Source: Marinobacter lipolyticus (GTDB taxonomy: Bacteria > Pseudomonadota > Gammaproteobacteria > Pseudomonadales > Oleiphilaceae). Taken from it: a stretch of 64,000 bases of DNA. Made by a program: the position numbers and the translations under genes. The stretch covers positions 124,001-188,000 of the forward strand of contig NZ_QTKT01000007.1 of assembly GCF_018424605.1 (NCBI RefSeq), read 5' to 3'. This document shows, in pieces, positions 9,382 through 18,835 of the stretch (position 1 is the stretch's first letter; every line of letters starts with the position of its first letter). A model generated the notes under the pieces. That model saw only the letters and a list, made by a program, of their open reading frames with translations, searched no databases and was not told where the DNA came from.

Positions 9382-9924
9382 ATGCAAGAACGGGAAGTTG
9401 TCCTGACCAAACGCGAGGTGGAAGCCCGCCTTGTCCCCGCCGGAACCGAGATCATGATTCCGTCGGACACCTTTGTGACCATCACACAGTCACTGGGCGG
9501 CACCTTCACCGTGGCGGTCAACGGCAACCTTGCCCGCATCGAGGGCCACGACGCCGATGCGCTCGGCAAACAACCGCTGGAAAGCAGCTTCGACACGCCG
9601 GAAGACGGTACCGTCAACGAGAATCAGGTGTGGGAATCCATGCGCAACTGCTACGACCCGGAGATCCCGGTCAACGTGGTGGACCTGGGCCTTATCTACG
9701 AGTGCAAGATCGAGAATGGCACGGACGACGGCAATCATGTCTACGTAAAAATGACGCTTACCGCCGCTGGCTGTGGTATGGGACCGGTGATCACCGAAGA
9801 CGTCAGGCGCAAGCTTGAACATGTGCCCAATGTCGATAAGGTCACCGTAGACCTGACCTTCGATCCGCCGTGGAGCAACGACATGCTCACCGACGAAGCC
9901 AAGCTTGAACTGGGAATGCTGTAA
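9382..9924 (+). CDS. sufT: SufT, MIP18/DUF59-type Fe-S maturation factor
   Basis: A 180-residue protein. The N-terminal 80 residues form the SufT-specific extension with VPAGTEIMIPSDTFVTITQS and LGGTFTVAVNG. The C-terminal half is a MIP18 (DUF59) domain with NCYDPEIPVNVVDLGLIY and TAAGCGMG. SufT proteins assist Fe-S protein maturation, notably under high demand, as shown in Staphylococcus. The stop codon shares one base with the sufE start. Confidence 0.88.
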   Translation: MQEREVVLTKREVEARLVPAGTEIMIPSDTFVTITQSLGGTFTVAVNGNLARIEGHDADALGKQPLESSFDTPEDGTVNENQVWESMRNCYDPEIPVNVVDLGLIYECKIENGTDDGNHVYVKMTLTAAGCGMGPVITEDVRRKLEHVPNVDKVTVDLTFDPPWSNDMLTDEAKLELGML

Positions 9925-10385
9925 TGACTGCCAGCGAACAGACTTTTCTAGACAACCCGCTGGGGAAAGACACCACCCTGGAAGACGTTCTCGACGGCTT
10001 CGAGTTTCTCGATGACTGGGAAGAGCGTTATGCGTTTATCATCGACCTGGGCAAACAGCTGCCCTCATTTCCCGACGATGCCCGCATTGAAGAGAACTAC
10101 GTGCACGGATGCCAGAGCCAGGTCTGGCTGATTCACCACTACGACGAGGACAGCGGCAAGCTGTTCCTGCTGATCGATTCAGACGCGATGATTGTGCGCG
10201 GGCTGGCCGCCATCATCCTGGTGGCCCTGAACGGCAAGACCCCGCGGGACCTGCTGGCCACCGACATCGACGAACTGTTCGAGAAACTGGATCTGTTCCG
10301 CCATATCTCCCCGACCCGGGGCAACGGCCTGCGGGCCATGGTGGGCAAGATCCGTGATACCGCTGCCCGGGTGGCCGCCGCCTGA
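9924..10385 (+). CDS. sufE: cysteine desulfuration protein SufE
   Basis: A 153-residue sulfur acceptor that activates SufS and passes persulfide sulfur to SufB. The acceptor cysteine is Cys63 in YVHGCQSQVWL, the canonical SufE motif, and SPTRGNGLRAMV is also conserved. The start overlaps the sufT stop by one base. It is the last gene of the operon; its stop directly abuts that of the convergent flgT with no intervening terminator. Confidence 0.95.
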   Translation: MTASEQTFLDNPLGKDTTLEDVLDGFEFLDDWEERYAFIIDLGKQLPSFPDDARIEENYVHGCQSQVWLIHHYDEDSGKLFLLIDSDAMIVRGLAAIILVALNGKTPRDLLATDIDELFEKLDLFRHISPTRGNGLRAMVGKIRDTAARVAAA

Positions 10386-11621
10386 TTACCAGATGATGGC
10401 CACATCATCCCGCTGAATATTGATCTCGCCGCCCGACAGCGGCATCTCGCCATTGCTGAAATCCGGATGCACATTGCGCAGGGTCACGCGGGTCTGGCTG
10501 TCTGACAGCTCGGGCGTGCCGCCCAGGGAATCGAAAAACTGCTGGCTGCGATACAGGTTCAGTTCGTCTCCGGGGCGCAGACCGGCGGTTGCACCGGACG
10601 CGAGCGTGACGCGATTGCCATCCACGCGAGTGACGCGGGTGATAAACGGCTGACACGCCAGCGCTTCCTGAACCGCAGAACTCATTTCCGCCATCACCTC
10701 GCCCACGGCCTGACCATAGGCCGTTTCCTGAAAGCCGGCGGAAGCAAAACCGGACGACGCGCCCGGACCGGCGTTCCATTGCGCTTCGGTGGCAAACCGC
10801 TTCTGGTAGACCGGTGCGCCGCTGAAGCCGTCGAAGACCGTCATGTCCGCCACAAAGCGCCGATTCTGGTTGGCCATGCCAATACCACGCTGCATCCGGT
10901 CCAGCACCGACGTACCCCAGGCCGAGGGATCGGAAACCCCGAGGTCACGAATAACGCCGGCAACCACGAACTGGACATCCATCTCCCTCGCAACCTGCAT
11001 CACATTGGTCAGACTATTATCAAAATTCTGCTGCGTCGGTGCGTTCAGAAGATCCTGAAACAGCCGCGAAGTGGTGGCACCAAACACTTGCAAGCGGCCG
11101 GTCTCCCGCAGGTCCGACTGCAGCTGCTGCGGCAAGATTTCGCCGGCATCGTCGATGCGACCCACGCGCGCCTGATCCGGATACAGAATTGGGAAACCGG
11201 TCACCGCCACCCGTTTCTTCAGATCCGCCGCACGGCCGACACCACAGCTCGGGCCCTCTGACACGTCGGCGCGAACGGTGACCCGCAGCAGGTCACCGCG
11301 CCGGTATTCATCAACAATGCGGGCATCCCGCGCCCGGGCCGATGAAGCCACCTCCAGCCGGGACTCGGTCAGCACACCGTTCTCCATGGTGTCGTGGCTT
11401 TGGATGTTCGCTTGGTATTGAAGCGCCACATCCCTCAGGGCTGCCTCGCGCGCTTTTTCACGGGCCGCCTCCAGATCGCCGTTGTAGATGGTGGCGTGTC
11501 CGATGCCTTCCAGCACCACGGCCTGTGCCGCCGGAGTCGCCACCACGGCGACCAGCAGGATCAGGATAAGCGCCAGAAACGGCAGAAAACGCACACTGGT
11601 CATGGGCTGTCGGTCACTCAT
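10386..11621 (-). CDS. flgT: flagellar H-ring protein FlgT
   Basis: A 411-residue secreted protein. A cleavable signal peptide ends near ATPAAQA and is followed by GIGHATIYNGDLEAAREKA, the conserved N-terminal FlgT domain start. The middle and C-terminal domains follow. FlgT builds the H ring around the outer-membrane end of the polar sodium- or proton-driven flagellar motor in Vibrio and relatives. It lies 34 bp downstream of the flgP-like gene in the same direction, reproducing the flgP/flgT association. An internal start at 11603 is possible; neither has a strong ribosome-binding site. Confidence 0.85.
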   Translation of the reverse strand: MSDRQPMTSVRFLPFLALILILLVAVVATPAAQAVVLEGIGHATIYNGDLEAAREKAREAALRDVALQYQANIQSHDTMENGVLTESRLEVASSARARDARIVDEYRRGDLLRVTVRADVSEGPSCGVGRAADLKKRVAVTGFPILYPDQARVGRIDDAGEILPQQLQSDLRETGRLQVFGATTSRLFQDLLNAPTQQNFDNSLTNVMQVAREMDVQFVVAGVIRDLGVSDPSAWGTSVLDRMQRGIGMANQNRRFVADMTVFDGFSGAPVYQKRFATEAQWNAGPGASSGFASAGFQETAYGQAVGEVMAEMSSAVQEALACQPFITRVTRVDGNRVTLASGATAGLRPGDELNLYRSQQFFDSLGGTPELSDSQTRVTLRNVHPDFSNGEMPLSGGEINIQRDDVAIIW

Positions 11622-11655
11622 TCAGACATTCGTTCGGTCAAGGTTCATTCAGGCT

Positions 11656-12204
11656 TCAATCAAGATAGTAAAGGGAATCAACGTTGCGGCTCTGAACATC
11701 GCCCACGCTGTCGTTGCCCGGCGGCATGGGAATCGGGCACAGATCCCGCACCTTTTCATCGGACACTTTTGCCGCACAGGCCAGAAAGCGGGGGGCCAGT
11801 TTCAGTTCCATCACGGTCTCGAACACGCCATCGCTGTGTTCTTCGACCGCAATTGTCTCGGCACCACGAATATAACTGTCCACATAGGTCCGGAACATAT
11901 CATTGCGGAGCACGAAATCGTTCACCGTGGAGCTGCCGAAAATCACCGTGCCATACACCCGTTCGGCGAGGTTGCGATAGGCATCGAGCTGTGAGGCACG
12001 CCGTGCCAGCAGACGTTTACGGGTGTCCACCGAATCTGCTGCAGCATTTTCGTAGGTTCCGAAGCCACTCACTCGCACCGTGATCGGCTCCGGATGCCGC
12101 TCGAGCTCGTCGTCCTGATGAATCGACACCGGCGCACAGGCGGCTACCGCCAAGGCAAGCACAGGCATCATCATCCAGCGCAAGGTCATGAGCACTCTTT
12201 GCAT
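11656..12204 (-). CDS. flgP: FlgP-like LPP20 family lipoprotein
   Basis: A roughly 182-residue lipoprotein. A basic N-terminus and hydrophobic stretch end in ALAVAAC, a lipobox, with Cys as the first mature residue. The mature part contains DTRKRLLARRASQLDAYRNLAERVYG, typical of LPP20/FlgP proteins. FlgP forms an outer-membrane ring around the flagellar motor and works with FlgT. Several ATGs (12255, 12225, 12204, 12189) are possible; 12204 gives the best signal peptide and has AGGA about 10 nt upstream. Probably cotranscribed with flgT. Confidence 0.78.
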   Translation of the reverse strand: MQRVLMTLRWMMMPVLALAVAACAPVSIHQDDELERHPEPITVRVSGFGTYENAAADSVDTRKRLLARRASQLDAYRNLAERVYGTVIFGSSTVNDFVLRNDMFRTYVDSYIRGAETIAVEEHSDGVFETVMELKLAPRFLACAAKVSDEKVRDLCPIPMPPGNDSVGDVQSRNVDSLYYLD

Positions 12205-12493
12205 AAAATCGTGTTCCTGCCGCATACAATCGTGGTCCCGGGATTCCGGGGTCATGGTTTCTCTGAGGAGTTCCTATGAAAAAATCACGCCATGTTTTCT
12301 AACCCTTTGATTAGCTGAAACTCAGCCTGCTCACCGGCAATTCTCCCTCGCCCGGGCGGCAAAAAACCACCGCTATTTACATCAGGAAAACAAACCGTTA
12401 CCGCTTCACTCATGAGAAACCATTGGAACTTCTCTAACCTGACAGGCGTGTAATAAATGACGTGCTGAACCAACACAAAAAACAGGAAACCCT

Positions 12494-13762
12494 ATGTCCG
12501 GAAATCGCCTGACCAAGCTGTCGCTCGCCATTGGTCTGTCTGTTACCACCACCGCCGCTCTTGCCAGTCCACAGGCGTTTATGTCCTCCCGCTCATTTGC
12601 CATGGGCGGAACCGGCGTGGCCGTTGCGCACCCCGCAGCGGCCGGCATGTCCAACCCCGCCATGCTGGCGGCTGATCACCACCAGTGGTCCGATGATTTC
12701 GGCCTGATCCTTCCGTCGGTGAACGCTCGCATGGCAGACGAAGAGGAAACCATCGATCAGATCGATGATATCCAGGACACCATCGACCGCTTTGAGGACC
12801 TGGACCGCGGCTCCAACCCGGCTGAGGCCCAGAACGCCGCCGGAGAGCTGCGCCGGCAGCTCAACGAGTTTGACCGCGACACCGTGCGTACCGACGTTGG
12901 CCTGGGCCTGGCTGTCGCCATTCCCACCGACTCCTACTCGGTTGGCTTTTTCACCAGCGCCAATTTGCAGGCGACCGTGCGCGGGGAATTCGATGAAGAC
13001 GACGACGCCTTCCTGGCGGCCCTTGAGAACGCCGATGCCGCCACACTTGAGGCCGCCGACCTTGACCGTGACCTGCAATCCCGTGGGCGGGTGCTGGCGT
13101 CCGCTGTGGTGGAAGCCGGGGTGAGCTTTGCCCGCTCGCTGGAACTGGACAATGGCAACTCACTCCAGCTGGGCGTGTCGCCCAAATACGTCCAGCTGCG
13201 CACGTTTCAGTACACTGAAACCGTCGCCGGCTTCGAGGACGACGACTTCGACGAAGACGACAACGAAACCACCAAGAGCGGTTTCAACGTGGATTTTGGC
13301 GCCGCCTATGCCTTTGGTGAAGAGCAGCGGTGGAACGCCGGCGTGGTGGTCCGAAACCTGATTCCCATGGAGCTGGACTCCGCCGCCAGCGACGACCCGC
13401 GCAAGATGGAAGAGGAGTACACCCTGGAGCTGAACCCGATGGTCACCGCCGGCATCGCTCACAAAGGCCAGTTCCATGTGCTGACCGCTGAAGTCGATCT
13501 GACGAAGAAAGAAGGGTTCGGGTACGCCGACGACACCCAGTGGCTGGCCGTGGGCGCCGAGTTTGACGCGTTCCGCTACGCCCAGCTGCGCGCAGGTGTG
13601 CGCCAGAACCTGGCGAGCAACGACGACAACGACGGCATCGAGGAAAAAACCCAGTTCACCGCCGGTATCGGCCTGTCGCCCTTCGGTGCCCGCCTGGACA
13701 TCGGCGCACTGATCAGCGATGCCGACGTGGGTGCCGCCATCGAGCTCGGCGCCGCGTTCTGA
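12494..13762 (+). CDS. TraF-like outer-membrane protein
   Basis: A 422-residue secreted protein with a signal peptide ending TTAALASPQA. It then reads FMSSRSFAMGGTGVAVAHPA, the start of the conjugal-transfer TraF-like family (PF13729) of porin-like beta-barrels. The C-terminal half has alternating beta-strands and ends in a terminal Phe (AAIELGAAF), the usual barrel-insertion signal. A central acidic stretch, FEDDDFDEDDNE, may be a calcium-binding or extracellular loop. Despite the family name nothing here suggests conjugation. Single gene with a strong terminator just after it. Confidence 0.75.
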   Translation: MSGNRLTKLSLAIGLSVTTTAALASPQAFMSSRSFAMGGTGVAVAHPAAAGMSNPAMLAADHHQWSDDFGLILPSVNARMADEEETIDQIDDIQDTIDRFEDLDRGSNPAEAQNAAGELRRQLNEFDRDTVRTDVGLGLAVAIPTDSYSVGFFTSANLQATVRGEFDEDDDAFLAALENADAATLEAADLDRDLQSRGRVLASAVVEAGVSFARSLELDNGNSLQLGVSPKYVQLRTFQYTETVAGFEDDDFDEDDNETTKSGFNVDFGAAYAFGEEQRWNAGVVVRNLIPMELDSAASDDPRKMEEEYTLELNPMVTAGIAHKGQFHVLTAEVDLTKKEGFGYADDTQWLAVGAEFDAFRYAQLRAGVRQNLASNDDNDGIEEKTQFTAGIGLSPFGARLDIGALISDADVGAAIELGAAF

Positions 13763-13801
13763 CGCCCTGCCCGGCGTTGCCGGGCAAACTGGCAGCCTAC
13801 A

Positions 13802-13832
13802 AAGCCCGGTTCGCAGGAACCGGGCTTTTTTT
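13802..13832 (+). terminator. Rho-independent terminator after the TraF-like gene
   Basis: A perfect 11-bp stem, AAGCCCGGTTC and its complement, closes a GCAG loop and is followed by a run of T through 13832. It lies 40 bp after the stop codon and ends the upstream monocistronic unit before cca. Confidence 0.92.
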
Positions 13833-13906
13833 GCACCGGTTTGCCTCTACCGCCGCCAGCGCCGATAATCCCGGAACATTTCCGGCATTGGAGCATTCCC
13901 GGGCAT

Positions 13907-15028
13907 ATGGAAACCTTTCTGGTGGGCGGCGCAGTACGCGATGAACTTCTTGGTCTTTCCGTCAAAGACCGGGACTGGGTCGTTGTGGGGGCCACTCCAG
14001 ACGAGATGCTCCGGCGCGGCTTCAAGCAGGTGGGGGCGGATTTTCCGGTCTTCCTGCACCCGCAAACCCGGGAAGAATACGCCCTCGCCCGCACCGAACG
14101 GAAAGCCGGCCGCGGCTACCATGGCTTCACGGTGTACAGCGCACCGGATGTCACCCTGGAGGACGACCTGCGCCGCCGGGACCTGACCATCAACGCCATG
14201 GCGCGTTCCGAATCCGGGGAGCTTGTCGATCCTTTCCACGGACAGGCCGACCTCCAGGCCCGCCAGTTGCGTCACGTGTCCGAGGCCTTTGCCGAAGACC
14301 CGCTGCGCATCCTGCGCACCGCCCGCTTTGCCGCCCGCCTCGCCCCGATGGGCTTTCGCGTGGCCGACGACACCATGGACCTGATGAGGCAGATGGTCGC
14401 CGACGATGAGGTCGACCACCTCGTCGCCGAGCGGGTGTGGCAGGAAATCCAGCGCGCCCTCCATGAAAACGAGCCCGGCACCTTCTTCCAGGTACTGTTC
14501 GACTGCGGCGCCCTTGCCGTTCTCATCCCCGAGCTCGCCGATCGCGAGACGTTTAACCGTTCCCTCGCCGCCCTTCGCTGTGCGGGCGAACAGAGCGAAG
14601 ACACCGACGTACGCTTTGCCGCGTTACTGTCGCCACTGCAACAGGCGCAGGCCAGCGCCCGCGCCAAAGCTCTGAAAGCGCCCAACGAATGCCAGGATCT
14701 TGTGCGCCTGACCAACTTGCTGAGCAATCGGATTAGCCACCAGAGCGCAATCGGTACCGACGAGGAAGCCCTGCTCGGCGCCCTTGACGACACCGATGCC
14801 TGGCGACGCCCAGAGCGGTTCCAGCGCCTGCTGAAGGCTCTGTTCTGCGCCCTGCCAGAAGAGTGTCACGACGCCGTCTGTCGGCTCAGAGACGCCGAAC
14901 AGGCCGCCACCGGCGTGGAAGCCAAAGCGTTGATGGCGCAGGGTTACAAAGGCAAAGCGCTGGGCGAAGCAATCCGGCAGGAGCGCCGGCAACGTATAGC
15001 CAGACTCATTCAACAGCAGCAGGCCTGA
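13907..15028 (+). CDS. cca: CCA tRNA nucleotidyltransferase
   Basis: A 373-residue class II nucleotidyltransferase that adds or repairs the 3' CCA of tRNA. GGAVRD is at residues 7-12, catalytic Asp21 and Asp23 lie in DRDWVVVGAT, and RRRDLTINAMA follows. The start METFLVGGAVRD matches the family exactly, so the longer frame from 13841 is rejected. Unlike E. coli Cca (412 residues) no C-terminal HD phosphohydrolase domain is recognisable, so repair phosphatase activity is not expected. folM follows 3 bp later. Confidence 0.93.
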   Translation: METFLVGGAVRDELLGLSVKDRDWVVVGATPDEMLRRGFKQVGADFPVFLHPQTREEYALARTERKAGRGYHGFTVYSAPDVTLEDDLRRRDLTINAMARSESGELVDPFHGQADLQARQLRHVSEAFAEDPLRILRTARFAARLAPMGFRVADDTMDLMRQMVADDEVDHLVAERVWQEIQRALHENEPGTFFQVLFDCGALAVLIPELADRETFNRSLAALRCAGEQSEDTDVRFAALLSPLQQAQASARAKALKAPNECQDLVRLTNLLSNRISHQSAIGTDEEALLGALDDTDAWRRPERFQRLLKALFCALPEECHDAVCRLRDAEQAATGVEAKALMAQGYKGKALGEAIRQERRQRIARLIQQQQA

Positions 15029-15031
15029 GCC

Positions 15032-15775
15032 ATGAGCAGATCCCCCGTCGCCCTGATAACCGGCGCCGCCCACCGCCTGGGCGCCCGCACCGCAGAGGTG
15101 ATGCATGCCCGCGGGTGGAACGTGGTAATCCATTACCGCTCCCGCGGTGAGCAGGCGCAAACCCTGGCGGACCGGCTTAACGGCGAACGCCCGGGCTCTG
15201 CAACGACAGTGCAGGCGGATCTGAGCAAACCCGAGCAAGTGACCGCCCTGGCCGGCGCGGCGATCTCCGCCTGGGGCCGGCTGGATGGCCTGGTCAACAA
15301 CGCCTCAGTGTTCTACCCCAACCCCACCGAGGCCGCGACCTTGGACGACTGGCACACCATCATGAGCGCCAACCTGCAGGCGCCCTTCTTTCTTGGCCAG
15401 GCCTGCCTGACGGCGCTGCGTGAGACCGGGGGGGCCATTATCAACCTCATCGACATTTACAGCGAGAAGCCCCTGGCCGACCACCCGCTGTATTGCAGCA
15501 GCAAGGCCGGCCTCGCGGCCCTGACCCGCTCCTGGGCGAAAGACCTGGCGCCGGCGATTCGCGTCAACGGTGTTTCCCCCGGCGCCATTCTCTGGCCGGA
15601 AGGCGAAGGCGAGGTGGATGAGGAACACCAGCAGGCCATCCTGTCCAAAACCCCCTTGGCCAGAACCGGAAACCCCGACGACATCGCGGCCACCATTGCT
15701 TTCCTGATCTGCGATGCGCCCTTTATCACTGGCCAGATTATTGCCGTCGACGGTGGCCGTAGTTTGAACATGTAG
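15032..15775 (+). CDS. folM: pteridine reductase FolM-like SDR
   Basis: A 247-residue short-chain dehydrogenase/reductase. The cofactor motif is TGAAHRLG rather than the usual TGxxxGxG, a hallmark of pteridine reductases such as FolM that reduce dihydromonapterin and dihydrofolate with NADPH. The catalytic Tyr-x-x-x-Lys is in LYCSSKAGL, and the end DGGRSLNM is typical. It overlaps the cca operon closely. The call beyond SDR rests on the arginine motif and is moderately sure. Confidence 0.85.
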   Translation: MSRSPVALITGAAHRLGARTAEVMHARGWNVVIHYRSRGEQAQTLADRLNGERPGSATTVQADLSKPEQVTALAGAAISAWGRLDGLVNNASVFYPNPTEAATLDDWHTIMSANLQAPFFLGQACLTALRETGGAIINLIDIYSEKPLADHPLYCSSKAGLAALTRSWAKDLAPAIRVNGVSPGAILWPEGEGEVDEEHQQAILSKTPLARTGNPDDIAATIAFLICDAPFITGQIIAVDGGRSLNM

Positions 15776-15788
15776 TGCTTGGCCGCCC

Positions 15789-15899
15789 GGGCGAAGTTGG
15801 GCGGATTGGCCCAAAACACGCTGTGAATACCTCCCTGTACGCTCGGCTCCGCCATCCATGGCTCCGCACGGTTTTGGGCCAATCCCCCCAACCCCGCCC
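15789..15899. repeat. long foldback element, copy 1 (conserved core, private arms)
   Basis: Arms 15789-15817 and 15871-15899 are 29 nt each and pair with three mismatches. The loop 15818-15870 (53 nt) is the conserved core. It contains a degenerate TAC...GTA mini-stem, then GCCAT-CC-ATGGC, with GGCTCCGC directly repeated around CATCCAT. The same core recurs in copy 2 with unrelated arms. It lies between the co-directional folM and thiolase genes. There is no T-run, so it is not an obvious terminator. I see no target-site duplication. Confidence 0.85.
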
Positions 15900-16028
15900 T
15901 GATTTGGAAGGCATCCTCTACCACTTTCATCGCTTTGGTCGCTTTCCTCCTTTCCGATACAATGTCGGTAATGACTTCCCTGCAGGCGCGGAGCATTGTC
16001 ACCGCGCCTCCCGAACCGGAGAAAAATT

Positions 16029-17207
16029 ATGCGTGATGTCGTCATTGTTGCCGCCAAACGGACTGCCGTGGGCAGTTTCGGCGGAGGCCTGTCGAGCCTG
16101 CGTGCCGACCAGCTCGGCTCAGCCGTTATCAAGGCCCTGTTGGATGAGACCGGTATACCCGCCGAGCAAATCAACGAAGTGGTACTGGGGCAGGTGCTGA
16201 CCGCGGGTGTCGGCCAGAACCCCGCCCGTCAGGCGTCGATCAACGCCGGCGTACCCGCGTCTGTGCCGGCCATGACCATCAACAAGGTGTGCGGCTCCGG
16301 CCTGAAAGCTGTTCACATGGCGGTGCAGGCAATTCGTACCGGCGATGCCGAACTGATGATTGCCGGCGGCCAGGAGAGTATGAGCCAGGCACCACACGTG
16401 CTGCCGAATAGTCGCAACGGTCAGCGCATGGGTGACTGGAGCATGGTCGACACCATGATCAAAGACGGACTGTGGGATGCCTTCAACGACTACCATATGG
16501 GCATCACCGCCGAGAACATTGTCGAGAAATACGGCATCAGCCGGGACGAGCAGGACGAGTTTGCCGCCGCCTCCCAGCAGAAAGCCGTGGCGGCCCGTAA
16601 CGCCGGTTATTTCGACAGCCAGATCGTGCCGATCAGCATCCCCCAGCGCAAAGGCGACCCGCTGGTTATCGACAAGGACGAGAATCCCCGTGACGGGGTG
16701 ACCGCTGATGGCCTTGGCAAGCTGCGACCGGCCTTCAAGAAAGATGGCACGGTGACCGCCGGCAACGCATCTTCACTGAACGATGGCGCCGCGGCGGTCA
16801 TCGTCTGCAGTGCCGAAAAGGCACAGGAGCTGGGCCTGACGCCGCTGGCGACCATCAAAGCCCACGCCAATGCCGGCGTGGATCCGACCATCATGGGCAC
16901 CGGCCCGATCCCGGCGAGTCAGCGCTGCCTCAAGCTTGCGGGCTGGAGCGTGGACGACCTGGATCTCATGGAGGCCAACGAAGCCTTTGCGGCACAGGCC
17001 ATCTCGGTGAACCGGGATCTCGGCTGGGATACCAGCAAGGTCAATGTGAACGGCGGCGCCATCGCCATCGGCCACCCCATCGGCGCGTCCGGCTGCCGCA
17101 TACTGGTCACCCTGCTGCATGAGATGCAGCGACGTGACGCGAAAAAAGGACTGGCCACGCTGTGCATCGGCGGCGGTATGGGCGTAGCCCTCGCCGTCGA
17201 GCGCTGA
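16029..17207 (+). CDS. acetyl-CoA C-acetyltransferase (thiolase)
   Basis: A 392-residue thiolase that condenses or cleaves acetoacetyl-CoA. The acyl-accepting Cys88 lies in [11 protein letters not shown], the His of the active site is in [14 protein letters not shown], and the second Cys is in LCIGGGMG. The start at 16029 has GGAG 8 nt upstream and matches the family start [14 protein letters not shown]; the longer frame from 15996 is not supported. Biosynthetic (PhaA/AtoB type) thiolase is most likely, but the physiological pathway is not set by its neighbours. Confidence 0.93.
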   Translation: MRDVVIVAAKRTAVGSFGGGLSSLRADQLGSAVIKALLDETGIPAEQINEVVLGQVLTAGVGQNPARQASINAGVPASVPAMTINKVCGSGLKAVHMAVQAIRTGDAELMIAGGQESMSQAPHVLPNSRNGQRMGDWSMVDTMIKDGLWDAFNDYHMGITAENIVEKYGISRDEQDEFAAASQQKAVAARNAGYFDSQIVPISIPQRKGDPLVIDKDENPRDGVTADGLGKLRPAFKKDGTVTAGNASSLNDGAAAVIVCSAEKAQELGLTPLATIKAHANAGVDPTIMGTGPIPASQRCLKLAGWSVDDLDLMEANEAFAAQAISVNRDLGWDTSKVNVNGGAIAIGHPIGASGCRILVTLLHEMQRRDAKKGLATLCIGGGMGVALAVER

Positions 17208-17211
17208 GCCC

Positions 17212-17676
17212 ATGCTGCATGTGGTGCTGTACGAGCCGGAGATACCGCCGAATACCGGCAACATCATCCGTCTCTGTGCCAACACCGGCTGTCAGCTGCA
17301 TCTGATTGAGCCTCTGGGGTTTACCCTGGAGGACAAGCAGATGCGTCGGGCGGGGCTGGACTACAGCGAATACGCCACGGTGAAAGTGCACCGGAATTAC
17401 CCGGCGTTTCTGGACAGTGAGCGCCCTGCACGGCTGTTCGGCCTGACCACCAAGGGCAGCAACCCGTATCACCAGGCCAGGTTCCGGGACGGGGATTACC
17501 TGATGTTCGGCCCGGAAACCCGGGGGCTGCCGGCAGATATTCGCGAATCGCTGCCCGCGGAACAGCGCCTGAGAGTGCCCATGCGACCGCAAAGCCGCAG
17601 CCTCAATCTGTCCAACACCGCCGCCCTGGTGGTCTACGAAGCCTGGCGCCAGATGGAGTTCGAAGGCGCCGTCTGA
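17212..17676 (+). CDS. trmL: tRNA (cytidine(34)-2'-O)-methyltransferase TrmL
   Basis: A 154-residue SPOUT methyltransferase that 2'-O-methylates the wobble base of tRNA-Leu isoacceptors. The family start [20 protein letters not shown], the central [10 protein letters not shown] and the knot-forming [20 protein letters not shown] are all present. Length equals the E. coli enzyme (157). It follows thiolase after 4 bp and ends at a bidirectional terminator. Confidence 0.95.
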   Translation: MLHVVLYEPEIPPNTGNIIRLCANTGCQLHLIEPLGFTLEDKQMRRAGLDYSEYATVKVHRNYPAFLDSERPARLFGLTTKGSNPYHQARFRDGDYLMFGPETRGLPADIRESLPAEQRLRVPMRPQSRSLNLSNTAALVVYEAWRQMEFEGAV

Positions 17677-17695
17677 GCCGCAGTCGCCAGGCATA

Positions 17696-17721
17696 AAAAA
17701 ACCGGCATTCGCCGGTTTTTT
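17696..17721. terminator. bidirectional terminator between trmL and secB
   Basis: An 11-bp perfect stem, AAAAAACCGGC and its complement, closes the loop ATTC. The A-run and T-run flank the GC core, so it can terminate both trmL from the left and secB from the right. Confidence 0.92.
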
Positions 17722-17745
17722 AGTTCGCAGCTAACTGAGGCGGTC

Positions 17746-18246
17746 TCAGTGCGTCTGCTCTTCTTTCGCGTCACCCGCGCCTTCTTCCTGCTTGCGCTTG
17801 AGCGCCTGGGCATAGATGGCGTCGAAGTTCACCGGCGCCAGCATCAGGGCCGGGAAGCTGCCTTTGTTCACCACGCCGTCGATGGCTTCGCGGGCATAGG
17901 GAAACAGAATGGTCGGGCAGTAGGCGCCGAGCATCTGGCCCAACTGCGGCCCTTCAATGCCCTGCAGCAGGAATACACCGGCCTGCTGAATCTCGACAAT
18001 GTAGGCCACCTTCTCACCCATCTTGGCGGTCACCGTCAGGGAAAGCACCACTTCGTACTGGTTGTCGCTGACCTTGTTGTGAGAGGTGTTCAGGTCCAGA
18101 TTCACCTGCGGCTTCCACTGCTCCTGGAACACCACCGGGGAGTTCGGTGATTCGAAGGACAGATCCTTCACGTAGATACGCTGCAGCGCGAATTGCGGCT
18201 GGTTCTGGTTTTCGCTGCCCGCGGCGCCTTGCTGGTTCTCAGCCAT
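17746..18246 (-). CDS. secB: protein-export chaperone SecB
   Basis: A 166-residue cytosolic tetrameric chaperone that keeps preproteins unfolded and delivers them to SecA. The core [19 protein letters not shown] and the C-terminal region LLFPYARE-like segment (seen as [12 protein letters not shown]) are typical. I use ATG 18246, with AGGA 6 nt upstream, rather than the TTG at 18252, which lies too close to that site. The usual upstream neighbour grxC is absent: the yibN-like gene is only about 30 bp away. Confidence 0.95.
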   Translation of the reverse strand: MAENQQGAAGSENQNQPQFALQRIYVKDLSFESPNSPVVFQEQWKPQVNLDLNTSHNKVSDNQYEVVLSLTVTAKMGEKVAYIVEIQQAGVFLLQGIEGPQLGQMLGAYCPTILFPYAREAIDGVVNKGSFPALMLAPVNFDAIYAQALKRKQEEGAGDAKEEQTH

Positions 18247-18275
18247 GTTCAATCCTTTTCGTATTATTCAGTGTT

Positions 18276-18692
18276 TTACTTCTTGGTCAGGGGAAGGTTA
18301 CTGCTTTTCCAGTCTGCAATGCCACCATTGAGACGGACCACGTTCTCATATCCTTCCGCTTTCAGCTGTTTGACCGCCATGGCCGAGTGCTGGCCCATCT
18401 TGTCGGCCACAATGATCTGCTTACCCTTGTACTTTTTCAGCTCGTTGGCGCGGCTCTTAATGGCGTTCAGCGGGATATTCACCGAGCCGGTAATACGGCC
18501 CTCGCCGAAATCCTTGCGGTCACGGATATCCACCACTACGGCTTCATCCCGGTTGATCAGGCTTACCGCACCCTGCGCTGAAATTTTCTGCCCGCCACGG
18601 CGGGACTCCAGCACCAGAATCGCCAGCAGAAACGCTACAAACAGCGACACCAGAATGTAGTGGTTGACGGCAAATTCAATAAACCTGTCCAT
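18276..18692 (-). CDS. yibN: YibN-like membrane rhodanese-fold protein without the catalytic Cys
   Basis: A 138-residue protein with one N-terminal membrane helix (residues about 10-29) and a cytoplasmic rhodanese fold (AVVVDIRDRKDFGEGRITGSVNIP, then NVVRLNGGIADWK). In the active-site loop IIVADKMGQHS, the position of the persulfide-forming cysteine is Asp97, so sulfurtransferase activity is not expected. E. coli has the order yibN-grxC-secB; here grxC is missing. Divergent from gpmI, with a TATAAT-like -10 at 18722-18727 on its strand. Confidence 0.8.
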   Translation of the reverse strand: MDRFIEFAVNHYILVSLFVAFLLAILVLESRRGGQKISAQGAVSLINRDEAVVVDIRDRKDFGEGRITGSVNIPLNAIKSRANELKKYKGKQIIVADKMGQHSAMAVKQLKAEGYENVVRLNGGIADWKSSNLPLTKK

Positions 18693-18835
18693 GAAAACAC
18701 CCAGTTAATTAGTTTGGCGGGATTATACACACCCTGTTGCGGTGACAGAAGGCAGACCTACGTGGCCTGACGGAATGAAAACGGTTAGAATCTGCACGTC
18801 TCTTTTCAAACTTCAAAACCATACCGGATCAAGTG

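Noticed and set aside
12270..12300. Sigma-54 promoter for flgP (TGGC...TTTC on the minus strand)
   Set aside because: The -12 GC is changed to TC and the -24 block has two further mismatches; too weak to report as a feature.
12494..13762. Conjugation module
   Set aside because: The TraF-like family name is historical; no other transfer genes are present.
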